DNA of 64,000 nucleotides from Prostheceraeus crozeri. Taxonomy: Eukaryota; Platyhelminthes; Polycladida; Euryleptidae. Location: assembly GCA_907163375.1 (NCBI GenBank), contig CAJQUW010008619.1, positions 1 through 64,000 of the forward strand, in the 5' to 3' direction. This document shows positions 9,728 through 20,164 of the stretch, in pieces (within the stretch, counting starts at the first letter, position 1; each line of letters starts with the position of its first letter). The translations under genes and the position numbers were made by a program. A model generated the notes under the pieces. The model did no database searches. It was given only the letters and a program-made list of their open reading frames with translations, and was not told where the DNA came from.

Positions 9728-11618
9728 AAAGCAGGTCATGCATGACAATTTATCTGAATTATTATCCACAGTATAATGTCATGTTCTGTTTGGTACAATC
9801 TTCAAGCATGTGTAAGTGCCAATGTAAGCTGTAACTATAAAAACTGTAGGTGTAGACTGCAAGCCAATTTATGCCAATTTAAAACAACCTTCCGCGTATT
9901 CTTATGCAGACGATAACCATGACCATTTAATTTTTTTAATTTCCTTTTTAGTCTTTAATTATTTCTGTTTTTTCAAAAATGCGAAAAATGAAAAACAGTT
10001 CTTCCAAACTATTCTCACTTGAAGCTGGGACATTCCCATAGCGAGTTCTACATATTGAACACAGCTCTAATAATTTAACATAGATTTAATATAATATAAG
10101 AGGGTAGGTGACACATTCCTACTGGCAGACAGAAAAAGGTCGCAACTTTTTGACTTTCCTGTGACAAATCAAGAGCCAAAATTAGTCGGATCTGCGTGGA
10201 ATGACCTTCCCCAATAGTCCGTCTTTTACTCAATTGGCTCTAAAATACTCTTTTACTCTTCTGATGTGTGACTGGACGCGCCCTTCATGGCCCATTTGAC
10301 ATGTCCTCATCTTTATATTGAATGATCATCTCCAAATGCTTGAAAGTCTTTAATCACTAAGCCTTGACAGGATCCAAGGCGTACCGGGAGGACCTCCTCG
10401 GGGGTCCGATCGATATCAGGACAGGGCAAGTCATCAAGAAGTGATCACTCAATTTGAACTTCATCCGGCTAAGAAATCCATGCTAAAACCGATCATCAGC
10501 AATGAATCAGGTCACAGAATTACATAGATAAATGGCCAAGATATCCACGAAATGAATCTTTGGCATAGATGTGTAACTTATCGGCGAATATCTATTTCAA
10601 TGTGTTAAACAACTTATGATAAACAGTTCCTTTTCATTCATTGTTAAAATCCATGTCAATCAGTATTTTTGTCCGCTGAATTTCAGTTAATAAGCAGGAC
10701 CAATATTAAATTGCAATGTTGATAAATACTGTGTTCACAAAAATGCCAAATATCAAATAATAAGTGTCCATGAGCTGAATGGAACCTTTTAATAGTAGCC
10801 GCAGCTAAGAACGACATTTTTTCACAGCAGCCGCGGCTGCCTTCCGAAGAAATGCTGCATTACTCGAAGACTTTGCCCACTTTCAAGTCTATCCTCGCCA
10901 GTTAATTTCAGCCAACGCATTCTTGAGTTTATCAGCTGCAGCTTCGACCACCTACACTACTCCATCATCAATCTCGTGCTGTAGTCATATCGAATTCTCC
11001 GTCCTCTCAAGGGGGAGAGGCGTCTCGCTTTCCCATGACAGACAGGGGGAGACTTCAAAACTTCGCCGACACCGAGAAAGGGTAGCGAAATTCAATGGCG
11101 ACAGCGAGCGTTAATGTGTCACGCGGAACCAGTCGGGTGGTTGGGAATGAGGAACTGGGTGTGGTTTTGGATGAGCTGTGAAATTATTGCGCATCTGTGA
11201 GCACTGATCGTTCAAGATGCTGCACGGAAGCGAATTCCTAACCGATGAGGCGATCCGATAGATATAGTCCTTCGCAAAATTATGGGAATGTGACTTTTAG
11301 CGATTTGTCAAAGATAAGCGGTCCAACTGGCCTCTGATTTCGGTGAGGTTCAGAAACAGTCATTGCACAGACTTCTTGAATATCTCTGAATTTCCCAATA
11401 TTATGGTGACTTATTGAAGTGACCCAGAAATTTTACCGGCACTTTTTGAATAGACTTCAATGAATCCTGTTCTAAAATTAGTTCAGCTCATCTGACACCT
11501 TCAAATAGTCGCAAAAGTCACATGTATCAATGGAAATATCAATGAATATATTCCTTAACCCATTTGTGTCCGAATTATTTTTAAAAAAGATATTTCTCTC
11601 GATCTTTTTTCCCATTTC
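9728..11618. other. Intergenic with a GC-richer patch at 10800-11180
   Basis: Most is featureless. The patch at about 10800-11180 contains the palindrome CAGCCGCGGCTG and a short frame, 11095-11181 (28 codons, starting MATASVNVSRG), whose ATG lies in a good context (TCAATGG). A 63-codon frame at 10923-11114 overlaps it. Neither matches a family I know. The patch could be a first exon, but there is no support beyond composition. Confidence 0.3.
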
Positions 11619-11751
11619 CTTTTGTACCGTCACTAGTGAAGAAGGTCGGACCGCGGACTTCGGTTCGATTCCAGGGCCAGGTGAGTGCGTTCGGGGAATC
11701 AATGGTGTTGGTGTCTTTTATTGACTTAATCGTTGTCTGTTTAGATATTCA
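11619..11751 (+). mobile_element. tRNA-derived SINE, copy 1
   Basis: This shares its whole length with 12215-12370: CCTTTTGTA, then TAGTGAAGAAGGT, ACCGCGGACTT, GGTTCGATTCC (an intact polymerase III B box), GGCCAGGTGAGTGCG, TCGGGGAATCAA, GTGTTGGTGTCTTTTATTGA and finally TTTAGATATTCA. A tRNA-like head with A and B boxes followed by a non-tRNA body is SINE structure. Copy 1 lacks about 20 bases of the head that copy 2 keeps. Confidence 0.7.
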
Positions 11752-12214
11752 CTCACAGAATTAGACAGATCGTCCAACATTATCGAGAAAATTTTTGCGC
11801 AATGATCTGAATTCTTCAAATCTGAAGGAATCGTGGCGATCGGAGCATTTTGAAGGAATTCACGGCAATCCGCAAGCGGCGCACGAATATTTTTCCTATC
11901 TCTGCAAAGTATTAAAAATTTCTTTTTGCCCCCTTAGTAGGTTCCTGCATGTGCCATTGCTTTGAATCAGTTTGCACTTCTAGCAAAGTGATATGCTTAA
12001 ACAATCTAGTTATCTAGTTATGTCTGTCTGTAATGTATTCAATATATACACCGACATATCTTTGTTGTCAATCTACTTTGCGACGTAGTTGTATGACATG
12101 TTGATGCGCTATCTCGCTAGGACATGAATGCTGATAATTATGTATTCTGTCAATAAGAATAGGACAATAGGCTGTCGATATCAATTAGAGATGACATCTG
12201 CCTTCACTCGCCTT
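11752..12214. other. Spacer between the two SINE copies
   Basis: 463 bases of AT-rich sequence with no supported feature. Confidence 0.45.
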
Positions 12215-12370
12215 CCTTTTGTATGGTCAGCGTGGCCTAGTGAAGAAGGTGCGAGGTCGTCTCCACCGCGGACTTAAATTAGATTCCTGGGTCAGGCGAG
12301 TGCGGTCGGGGAATCAAGCGTGTTGGTGTCTTTTATTGATCTAATCGTTGTCATTCTCTTTAGATATTCA
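12215..12370 (+). mobile_element. tRNA-derived SINE, copy 2 of the same family
   Basis: Compared with the copy at 11619 this one has the fuller tRNA-like head (CAGCGTGGCCTAGTGAAG, then GGTCGTCTCCACCGCGGACTT), but a mutated B box (AGATTCCTGGG). The body GTGTTGGTGTCTTTTATTGA and the end TTTAGATATTCA are shared. Both copies have the same orientation and lie about 600 bases apart. This could be two insertions or a local duplication; their different defects show that they have evolved separately for some time. Confidence 0.7.
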
Positions 12371-13663
12371 ATCTTTTTCCAAACGCAATTTGTGGGCGTT
12401 GTGGGCATCGTACGACTTTGGGAGTGGCACTAATAGAACGGGTTTGATCTTTTTCATTTGGTCACCTTCCTGGTTGCTCTGGTGAAAATGTTGGCTGGCA
12501 GCATCGCTATAAAAGAATCGGGTCGAAAAACAAATTTCACATTGCATCGATAGCTATAACCTCGTCTATTTAATTTATGCATGCTTCTTATGTCATATTT
12601 CAGATTAACAGGCTAACAGGCTAGCCATTTATGGAATTAAATTTAAAAGGCATAGAAAATGGTCAACTCCGAAACTAAATAAAATTATATCAATGATGGC
12701 AATGTAATCACAGACTTCAAATCAGCTTTGACACAGGACATCAATAATCTCATCACACCAACAAATCAAATTATACACGAACTGAACCGGCATAAATTTT
12801 AAACGGGAGCACGAGTCAGGTCGAGCATTTGCATGTTTAATAGTGATGCACCGGATAGTGAATTTTACTGCTTACAGAAGCATGTTGACTGATTGCCAAA
12901 TAAAAATACGAATAAATCCAGAAATTCAACTAATATCAGGACAGCCAACTTCCTCTAGAAGGTAAACTGTAGGAACATTATCATTTTATCTTTGTAGGCA
13001 TCCATAAGACCACAAAATATCAAAGATTCGTCAATAGACACTTAGCAACCAAATCGTGCTTTCAATTGATTGCATGTGACTACAGTAAAGATGAGGAAAA
13101 TCGATATCCTATGAAGACAGAAAGCAAGAAAATGTGGAAATGACTGTAGAGTCTGTCTCTGTGTGTGTTACGAGATTACGGAATTAGTCTATAACCATCC
13201 TCAAGTGCGAGCAAAAAGAAGATAAAAATGAACAACATTTAAACATAAATGTTGATGTCTGTTAAGTATAGAATTCATATGACAATAAGCAGCAATCATA
13301 CATCGGTAGGGCGGTCAAGGAAACCAAAATTGTCTTGAGTTCCTAGATAACTCTTTCGATGTACCTCGCATGATTGCTATTGGTAATTTTATATTTTTTC
13401 TTGAGGACGGTCATCAAGATTGCATAAAGGATTTCCTATGCTTAAATTGTTCAAGTCTGAGGTCATCTCTATCTCTCCATCTTTCTATACTTGAGAACGG
13501 CCATGGATTATAGCCAATATTGAGCTAAATAATTAGAAAAAACATCAAATATGCCTACTTCATGGTTCCAAATCTAGCAAATATGAACTCTCACAAAAAC
13601 AATCACAACCACTGTAGTCTATGCTGATGGGCATGGTGGTTCATGGTTGATATTCTCAACTGA
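12371..13663. other. Intergenic, nothing firm
   Basis: AGTGATGCACCGGATAGTG at about 12843 looks like one end of a hAT-type element, but no partner end is found. Short inverted words AGCAATCAT/ATGATTGCT with ACATCG/CGATGT lie at about 13290-13380. No gene is seen. Confidence 0.35.
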
Positions 13664-13705
13664 GGACGCGTATATTTTGACAGGCACAGACCCTTCGCCT
13701 TTGGC

Positions 13706-14788
13706 TTGGATTTTGGTCATCAAATTAGGTTTCCTAAATGCAAGTGTGCAAAAGCAGATGCAATCTCGTCGGAAACCAGAGAAGGCTTGCCTTGGGAAGT
13801 TCTCTTTGCTGACGACTTGGTGATCATGGCAAGGAGCGAGGCGGAACTCATGGAGAAAGTTGTGAAGTGGAAGACATGTTTGGAGGCGAAGGGTCTGAAG
13901 GTGAACAGCGAAAAGACGAAGATGATGATATCTTCAGATGGAGCAGGCAATACAGATCGATCGGGAATCTATCCATGTGGTGTGTGTAACAAAGGAGTTG
14001 GTGCAAATTCCATAAGATGCACGGACTGCGGTAGGTGGATACACAAGAGATGTAGTGGCGTGAAAGGACGCATAACATCAGCTACCGCAAGGGGATTTGC
14101 ATGCAAAGGATGTAAAGGTGACATATCATCAGCAACGAAGATGGGTGACGGAATAGAAGTGGATGTGGCAGGGCAGCGTTACGAAGTGGTGAACAGGTTC
14201 TGCTATCTTGGGGACATGTTGGATGGCGGCGGTGGTGCGGATGCAGCTGTGTCTACGCGCATACGTTGTGGCTGGAAGCGATTCCACGAGCTGTTACCAT
14301 TCCTGGCTTCAAGAGGGACACCTCTCTGGATGAAGGGGAAGGTTTACGAAGCCTGTGTGAGGAGCAGAATGTTGTACGGCAGTGAGACATGGGCCATGAA
14401 GACAGAAAACAAAATGAAGATGGTAAGAGCCGAAAGAAGAATGGTCAGGTGGCTTTGTGGTGTTTCCATTCGAGATCGAATCTACAGCGAAGAGCTCCTC
14501 CAAAGGCTTGACTTGGTTGGAGTAGAAGAAGCCATGAGAAGAAGGCGACTGCGATGGTATGGCCATGTAGTTCGGAAGCCAGATGAAGATTGGGTAAAGA
14601 AGGTGTGGAAGATCGAAATACCAGGACGGAACATCAGAGGTCGACCTCGTACCACCTGGGAAGAAACTGTTCTTGGGGATTGCAGGAGATTGGGTCTCTG
14701 CGAGGATCTCTGCAAGGATCGTGGAAGATGGAGAACTGCCATCAGAGGAAACCGTCCAACCCAGCCAACGGCGGAAAAGGGACGTTAA
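13706..14788 (+). CDS. LINE reverse transcriptase C-terminal part with internal Cys/His finger
   Basis: This is the longest coding-like frame in the window (360 codons), with no internal stop. Residues 34-37 are FADD, the catalytic palm box of reverse transcriptase, followed by KGLKVNSEKTKMM (about 62-74). A cysteine/histidine finger follows (Cys 91, 94, 105, 108, His 113, Cys 116, 133, 136). Then come the thumb-like CYLGDML, GWKRF, ACVRSRMLYGSETWA and RLRWYGHV blocks, and a basic end. The same order occurs in LINEs of many invertebrates. The endonuclease and the fingers of the polymerase are missing. The reported start is a TTG; the true protein start lies far upstream in full-length elements. 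It is a truncated but young-looking fragment and not a host gene. Confidence 0.85.
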   Translation: MDFGHQIRFPKCKCAKADAISSETREGLPWEVLFADDLVIMARSEAELMEKVVKWKTCLEAKGLKVNSEKTKMMISSDGAGNTDRSGIYPCGVCNKGVGANSIRCTDCGRWIHKRCSGVKGRITSATARGFACKGCKGDISSATKMGDGIEVDVAGQRYEVVNRFCYLGDMLDGGGGADAAVSTRIRCGWKRFHELLPFLASRGTPLWMKGKVYEACVRSRMLYGSETWAMKTENKMKMVRAERRMVRWLCGVSIRDRIYSEELLQRLDLVGVEEAMRRRRLRWYGHVVRKPDEDWVKKVWKIEIPGRNIRGRPRTTWEETVLGDCRRLGLCEDLCKDRGRWRTAIRGNRPTQPTAEKGR

Positions 14789-14803
14789 ACGTATGATGAT
14801 GAC
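13760..14803 (+). mobile_element. 5'-truncated LINE with a TGATGA tail
   Basis: Similarity to non-LTR retrotransposons starts near 13760 (codons for ISSETREGLPWEVLFADDL), well inside the reverse transcriptase, and runs to the stop at 14788. It ends in AACGTATGATGATGA, a microsatellite-like 3' tail typical of several LINE clades. Upstream open frame (13664-13759) has no LINE similarity and is probably flanking sequence. No target duplication was recognised. Confidence 0.8.
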
Positions 14804-15269
14804 AAGTGACTGTCTGTGATTCTGCAGGACAGAATGATTCAAACATTGATTGGATTGAATTGGAATCAATTTTTCAAATTGTCAATTAGCCTCAGACCAC
14901 CCTGGAAACGTTGCTTGATGCTCCAATGTTGCGAATTTAGCTGATATGACTCAACAGTATAATTTTTTGTAGATGTCATAAGCCACGATGCTATTAGAAT
15001 CACAATTTCATTGATGTGCAAATTTTCAGCTAGTTGCTGTAGAGATCGCATGGAACTTTGACATTCTCGAGATGTTTACAGATGCAGTTCAGCGAGTTTC
15101 CAAGAATACAAGCGATAGACGAAAGTCATCTTCAAGCAGAGAGTCGGAATCGCCATAATGTGAGGAAACTCGTTGAGGTTCTACCTGACTTCCAGAGCCA
15201 TTCAACAGATCAATAAATATCCTTTTCATGCTATTTTGAGCTTCAATTTTTTACTAAATATTCATACTT
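14804..15269. other. Intergenic, nothing recognised
   Basis: No supported feature; a minus-strand frame at 14866-15051 is probably chance. Confidence 0.45.
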
Positions 15270-15485
15270 GTGGTCTACGTGGCACAACGGTTAAGTGCTT
15301 GACTATGTGATTTTTTGGTTTTGGAGGTCGATCCCCTAAACTCCCACTGGAAGTCGACAGGAAGAGCATCCGGGATAAAAGTACCACAATTCTCCAGCTG
15401 AAAGAACTATGTCAGCCCAAACCCTAGAGTGGGCACTGATCCCAATTAAGTTGACTATGTTGAATATCAATGATGAAGATGATTA
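15270..15485 (+). mobile_element. tRNA-derived SINE with GATGAT-type tail
   Basis: The head GTGGTCTACGTGGCACAACG, GTTAAGTGCTTGACT and GAGGTCGATCCCC carries A- and B-box-like sequences of a tRNA. The body CACTGGAAGTCGACAGGAAG, AGCATCCGGGATAAAAGTAC and GTGGGCACTGATCCCAATTA is not tRNA. It ends in TGATGAAGATGATTA. A second, diverged copy lies at about 52845-52951 on the other strand. The TGATGA-type tail resembles that of the LINE at 13760-14803, so that LINE class could have mobilised it; this is inference. Confidence 0.65.
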
Positions 15486-15660
15486 TGAATTGTAACATGG
15501 AGTAGAGATGCAGAAGGTAGCGTCAAGTGAACAAAAATGCTAGGATACAGTGACAATTTTACATACGAAAGAGCCGTGAGCAGCAGGTGCTTATGATTCA
15601 TTATTTGAAAATAAGGTTGATACCTCCTGAATAACGAAAATAAGGCCAAAATTTCTCGAT

Positions 15661-15745
15661 ATTGTACGTTTATTGCCGACGTTTCGGATGTTCGTCCTTT
15701 GTCTAGCCACAAGAGCAATTCACAAAAGTATGGGAGTATTTTCGC
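15661..15745 (-). mobile_element. Possible Penelope-like element 3' end
   Basis: On the minus strand the order is ATACTTTTGTGAATTGCTCT, GGCTAGACAAAGGACGAACA, TCCGAAACGTCGGCAATAAA, CGTAC. I recognise this pattern (a helix around GGA/TCC, then GAAACGTCGGCAATAAACGT) as the terminal segment of Penelope-like elements in many invertebrates. No reverse transcriptase or GIY-YIG coding remains next to it. The call rests on memory of the motif and is tentative. Confidence 0.35.
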
Positions 15746-16455
15746 ACGTGTTTACTGAGAAGGCTGAAAGACACTCAAGGGATTCGTTATACCGACCTGC
15801 TACATGCAAACATAATTGTTTTACTTAAAATCAAATTGGATCAAATTGCAGCTATTCAAGTATGTTCCCATTTCTCAACTGATGATCCAACTCAATATTT
15901 AGTTATTCCATTAATGCATAAAATCTAATACATGTACATCCAGTATAGTTCGCAAATGCATATTCTTTTTCGAAGATCTTGATTGATGCAAGACTAAGAA
16001 CGGTAAAATGAATTATATAATATATCGAAATAAGTGCTCGCATGATAACTATTATCTAGTGCACCACATAAAGCACCTGTCAATAAATATTCGTCCAGAA
16101 CTCTCCCCCCCCCCGGATTTGAAATCCGTTGCGCACAGACTAGAAAATATGAATTGCATCATAGTTTTTGCTTAAACTGTAGATATTTCGTATTTCCTAT
16201 GGAAAATGATAAATTCTAGAATTTTAGCGGTTTGAATTGACGGCTTTTGTTCTTGCATTCTGAAGTATTGAACCGCAAAAGTAAGGCTGCAGACCGCGTG
16301 CCAAATGAATAAAATCCATGAATTTTACAGCACACACACACCTCTTATCTGCTTGATGATAGAAGTTTTTTACCTTTCAATCAATCCTTCGAAGTGACAC
16401 TTGAAAATCTCATTTTGTGCGATGCGAGGAGCCGACATAAAGAATGAGAATGTGG

Positions 16456-16887
16456 GTACTTCTATTCGATCCCCCCACACATTTTTCAAGCTTTCCAAAA
16501 TCATCAAATTTCTCCAAAATTAGTCATATTGGGTTTAGAATAGACTTGATCTGTCACTGACACTAAAACACGACTGAGAAGTCTTACTTGAACCCTGGGA
16601 TGAAGGATTAGTTCCTTGGATACTCAGTTAGAATACAAGGTACAGCTGTGATCATGAACTTCGTGTGATTGTTGCCTACAAACAAAATGACGAGCAGTTG
16701 TCTAATTCTGAGGCTGTAAATGTTCTACAAGTCAGATAAGAGAAGACACTCAACGCTACGCGACGTTAGTAAGACTGCCCGTAGGAGCAAGAGAAGATAA
16801 TTGAAGATGCGAGCAATAGAAGATCATTAACGATGCAACACTTCCGGGTGTCAACAACAGAAATGTGTGGGGGAAAGAATAGAAGTA
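16456..16887. repeat. Inverted repeat pair around 370 bp
   Basis: 16456-16487 (GTACTTCTATTCGAT, then CCCCCCACACATTTTT) and 16859-16887 (AAATGTGTGGGGG, AATAGAAGTA) are inverted copies with a few differences. They could be the ends of a small TIR element. The right copy is itself split by the insertion described at 16888-17055. Confidence 0.45.
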
Positions 16888-17055
16888 GTACAAATAAATG
16901 GAAAATAGATAGCTATTTTCGAGATCCACACATCGAACGATCCAAAGACGACTTTTAAATTGAAAATAACGAGTATTGGAAGACCGGTTTCGCTATACAG
17001 TAATACGCTTTGACGATTCCAACATGCACAGACAAAGTCAATAGATCTAGTCATA
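16888..17055. mobile_element. 168-bp insert flanked by an exact 18-bp duplication
   Basis: GGGGAAAGAATAGAAGTA occurs at 16870-16887 and again, identical, at 17056-17073. The 168 bases between them split a sequence that otherwise joins as ...AGAAGTA|CCCTGC. Duplications of this length are typical of LINE-driven retrotransposition. On the minus strand the insert opens close to an ATG and keeps a 67-codon frame (16851-17054) running through it, but I recognise no protein and see no poly(A) or SINE head, so the source is unknown. Confidence 0.5.
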
Positions 17056-17073
17056 GGGGAAAGAATAGAAGTA

Positions 17074-18290
17074 CCCTGCTCTACTTGAGTTTACTCTCTG
17101 AATTGTAGTAGTCAAATTGAAATATGAATATTCTGTGTTATAGTGTAATAACATAACAGAATTCTCTTTTCATAACAATCGTGATGCACCTGCGCCGACG
17201 AAAACGTGGAACTTTGCGCACTTGTCATGCATTCACATTGCCATGGTGTTAACATCGCTGTCAAAGTCAAATGGTTATCCTCAAATTATTATCTGTGTCT
17301 AAACCGACGTTTATGCCTTCAATTGACTGATACATAATCGGGGTTATATATTGACTGATATATATATATATAAGGGAGAATCAAAACTTTAATAGCTACG
17401 AGCAATCTTCCGCGCATACTGCGTGGTGTCTTCGAAAAAGTTCAGGTTGAAGTATCGCATGCATACCCTCTTGCATTGATCCAATAAGCTCATGAATGAT
17501 CAAATCGGGAGAATTCATACTTTAGTTCATTTGGTGCCGTGAATTAAATGCGCATAATATATTCTATTGTCTTCCCAACCAACTGAACAAAACTAAAATA
17601 ACATTCACGACGATCACGAGTGGGAAGAGTGTTTTGACGTCGAAAGTTAAACAATTGCCACAAGGAGCACGCTACAAAGTGAGCTGTCACTTCCATGAAA
17701 ACATCTGCTACACACACAGCTAGTCCGACACAATGCAATGGCAGTGATTGTGGCATTTTTCATCCTCGTGCGCCACTTATGGCGGTTCACTTTGATTTAT
17801 TCTCTGATTATTTACCACGAAAGTCAGTAAGACGATTCTAGTAAATTGAGGCAGCATTGTTGGAGCCTATATACAGCTGAGATCATTGAATGACAGTGAG
17901 GAAGATTCTACAAAGAGTTTGCTCAGCAACTGCTTGCATGAATCTAATACTTTCTCTAACATTATAAACACCGTGCATGTTATTCTCGGTTTAACCCATA
18001 AAGCGCAGCTTGAGTAATTCTGTTTACTGAAAAGCTGTCGTGCGTATACCCAGATGATGTGTAATTCAGGGGAAATATATACGAGGCTTGAAGAAAAGCA
18101 TAGAAGATGAAGTTGACCGATCACTCCGTAGAGACCACCCAAAGAAGACATTGGAAGAAATGTGTCAATTCCACGATTCGAATTAAAGGGAGTAAAATCA
18201 AATACCTTTGATTTTCACTTATTTTGATACTGTTTATTGGCAAAATTCTGCTTGTTAAATCAAATATGCAGATGATCTGATTTGTCAGTG
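17074..18290. other. Intergenic with a TA microsatellite
   Basis: A (TA)n run lies at about 17359-17372. Minus-strand frames at 17544-17756 and 17867-18151 have no recognisable domain. TATCTACT at 18291-18298 is the target duplication of the next element. Confidence 0.4.
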
Positions 18291-18298
18291 TATCTACT

Positions 18299-20156
18299 CA
18301 TGGACCGCGGAAGTGGGGGGGGGGCAGGGGAGGCCACCCCTAGAAAAATTTGCCGGGGCCACATGTGTATTTGCCCCCCCCTCAAATTTGAGTTGCTAAA
18401 ATATTCATCTTAATGATCATTTGCAATCTAATTCTCTATTATCCATCAAATAAGTACTAAGTCGGGAGATGAAACGATTCCCACTTGAATTAACAGATCT
18501 TCTCCTCCTCATCAACTCTGCGAACTCTGACGCAAAAAAGTCGACAAAGTGCTTTCAAATCCGTGCGACCCATGGACCGTCTACCCACATGTGTAGTGGT
18601 TTACTAATTGGAATGCTTACAACATGTGCTAGCTATTCGATTCGCTCTCGAAGGTATCTTATATGTCGGTGGCAAACTTATGTATCAAAGGATAGACAAG
18701 TGGTTCTCAACATTGCATGGTCTGTGGCCCCCTTCCCAGCCATTCGACTTTCCGTGGCCCTCTGCTAATGTCTGATAGCAATTCATTTCCCATTCAACTT
18801 CTTTGTTGCTACTTTCTCCAAGTTTCTTCAACCCTTACGATTACATAAATTTACTTAAATTGTGCCGGTATTCTGAACAAGCTGGAGTTGAAGCAAATAA
18901 TCATCTTCCAAGTACGAGTTTGATTTGTTTCTGGCTTCATTATTGATTACAGCAATTGATTTGTAGTAGATAAATAGCAAAATAGTTGTGCTCAATTAAA
19001 AATAACCAACACTATGGTGAATTAAGCACAATAAATCAAATACACGGTAAAAAAACATCGACCAGAGATTCAGTGTGACATCTTTTCTTGCCTTATTAGC
19101 ACGAATTTTCGATGCTCGGTTATGTACTCGAAGCAGAAAAATGCGTTGCAAAGCAAAAGTTTCTAATTGTTTTTTTCCCAATGATGCTCAAGCAACATCC
19201 TTATTCCATTTATATTAGTGTCCCATGCGATTCTCTGACGGGAAGTAGCCAAACCTGGCAATTATCCATGCTAATAAACACAACAACTGTATGTGCTCTT
19301 CTTGTGGCTCCCAGCCAATGGTCTCGTGGCTCATTAAGGGGGTCATGGGCTCCCGGTTGAGAACCACTGGGATAGGCCATGGTTGACTTCTATTGTGTCG
19401 TGCACATATAACAGATTTCGTTAAACGCTCAGCGGATTTTCTGCACTTTGACTTGAATTCACGGTAAGTAAAATTCATTATGAAATGATGAAATTAGTGT
19501 CTTCACACTCAAGATCGGTGGTATAATGCGGTATAGGGCAGTCCCATCAGCGGTTCCAGAAGCCTAGTCGCTGTGTGGTTCCTGGAAGCAGTTACGACTA
19601 AACTTCCAAGACAGATGAACGACGACAAGTGTTCTCTTCCAAGCGCGTGTGTACTTTTTTCGTGCGAAATATAAGGTTATACGCAAACAAACACTTGTTT
19701 ATAATAATCACAATCAGTATGAGATTATATTCAAAGCCCTACACTAGCACTTATTATTGAAATTTTGAATAGGCTGTTTTTTTTGTTCTTTCATTTCATT
19801 TAACATGGAAATAAAGTATAATGATGTAGTAGAAAAGTGCGATATCTCTAAAATTTATACAATGAATTGATTTTTTTAAGATGATCGATGAACTACAGTA
19901 ATTTCAAGACAGAAAATTCTGTGTCTGTGATTTATTTATACTGTCTGTGATTTTTTTTCATGATTATACTTTGCACTATGACCATGAATCAGAGAAAATA
20001 AATAAAGATAATGATGTAGATCAATGATGCTTACATTGTGATTGCGAAAAATGCAAATAAACAGCATCTTTTATGTCTATACAATCTTATTGTGATAAAG
20101 CATTACACAAAATTTATGGCCCCCCGCCCTCGTGAAAAATTGCTCCGCGGGCCCTG
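18299..20156. mobile_element. hAT-like element, host of a second hAT insertion
   Basis: The left end CATGGACCGCGGAAG and the reverse complement of the right end, CAGGGCCCGCGGAGC, match after the first bases. Both are followed inward by long G-runs (GGGGGGGGGG left, GGCGGGGGGCC right). The flanking 8-mers TATCTACT (18291-18298) and TATTTACT (20157-20164) match at 7 of 8 positions, the duplication size of hAT elements. Removing the inner insertion leaves about 1.2 kb. I see no transposase coding, so it is non-autonomous. The boundaries rest on the ends plus the target duplication. Confidence 0.7.
18698..19369. mobile_element. Inner hAT (Charlie/MER5-type ends), 672 bp
   Basis: The left end AAGTGGTTCTCAAC and right end GTTGAGAACCACTG are inverted repeats apart from the first base. 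CAGTGGTTCTCAAC is the well-known end of Charlie/MER5-type hAT elements. The flanking 8-mers GGATAGAC (18690-18697) and GGATAGGC (19370-19377) differ by one base. Just inside both ends lie the usual GGCCCCCTT/AAGGGGGTC-type blocks and the word CCAGCCA. It carries no transposase and is a non-autonomous copy sitting inside the element at 18299-20156, hence younger than it. Confidence 0.8.
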
Positions 20157-20164
20157 TATTTACT

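Noticed and set aside
12843-12862. hAT element starting AGTGATGCACCGG
   Set aside because: Only one end seen; no inverted partner or target duplication found.
14309-14869. A 186-codon minus-strand frame opposite the LINE ORF
   Set aside because: It is the antisense shadow of a clear reverse-transcriptase reading frame.
15661-15745. Hammerhead ribozyme in the Penelope-like segment (minus strand)
   Set aside because: GAAACGT...ACGTA would form a proper helix III and cleavage site, but the CUGANGA core is not intact (CTAGACAA), so activity is unlikely. The similar segments at 32590 and 42629 have CTGANGA but an unpaired extra base before helix II and no valid cleavage triplet.
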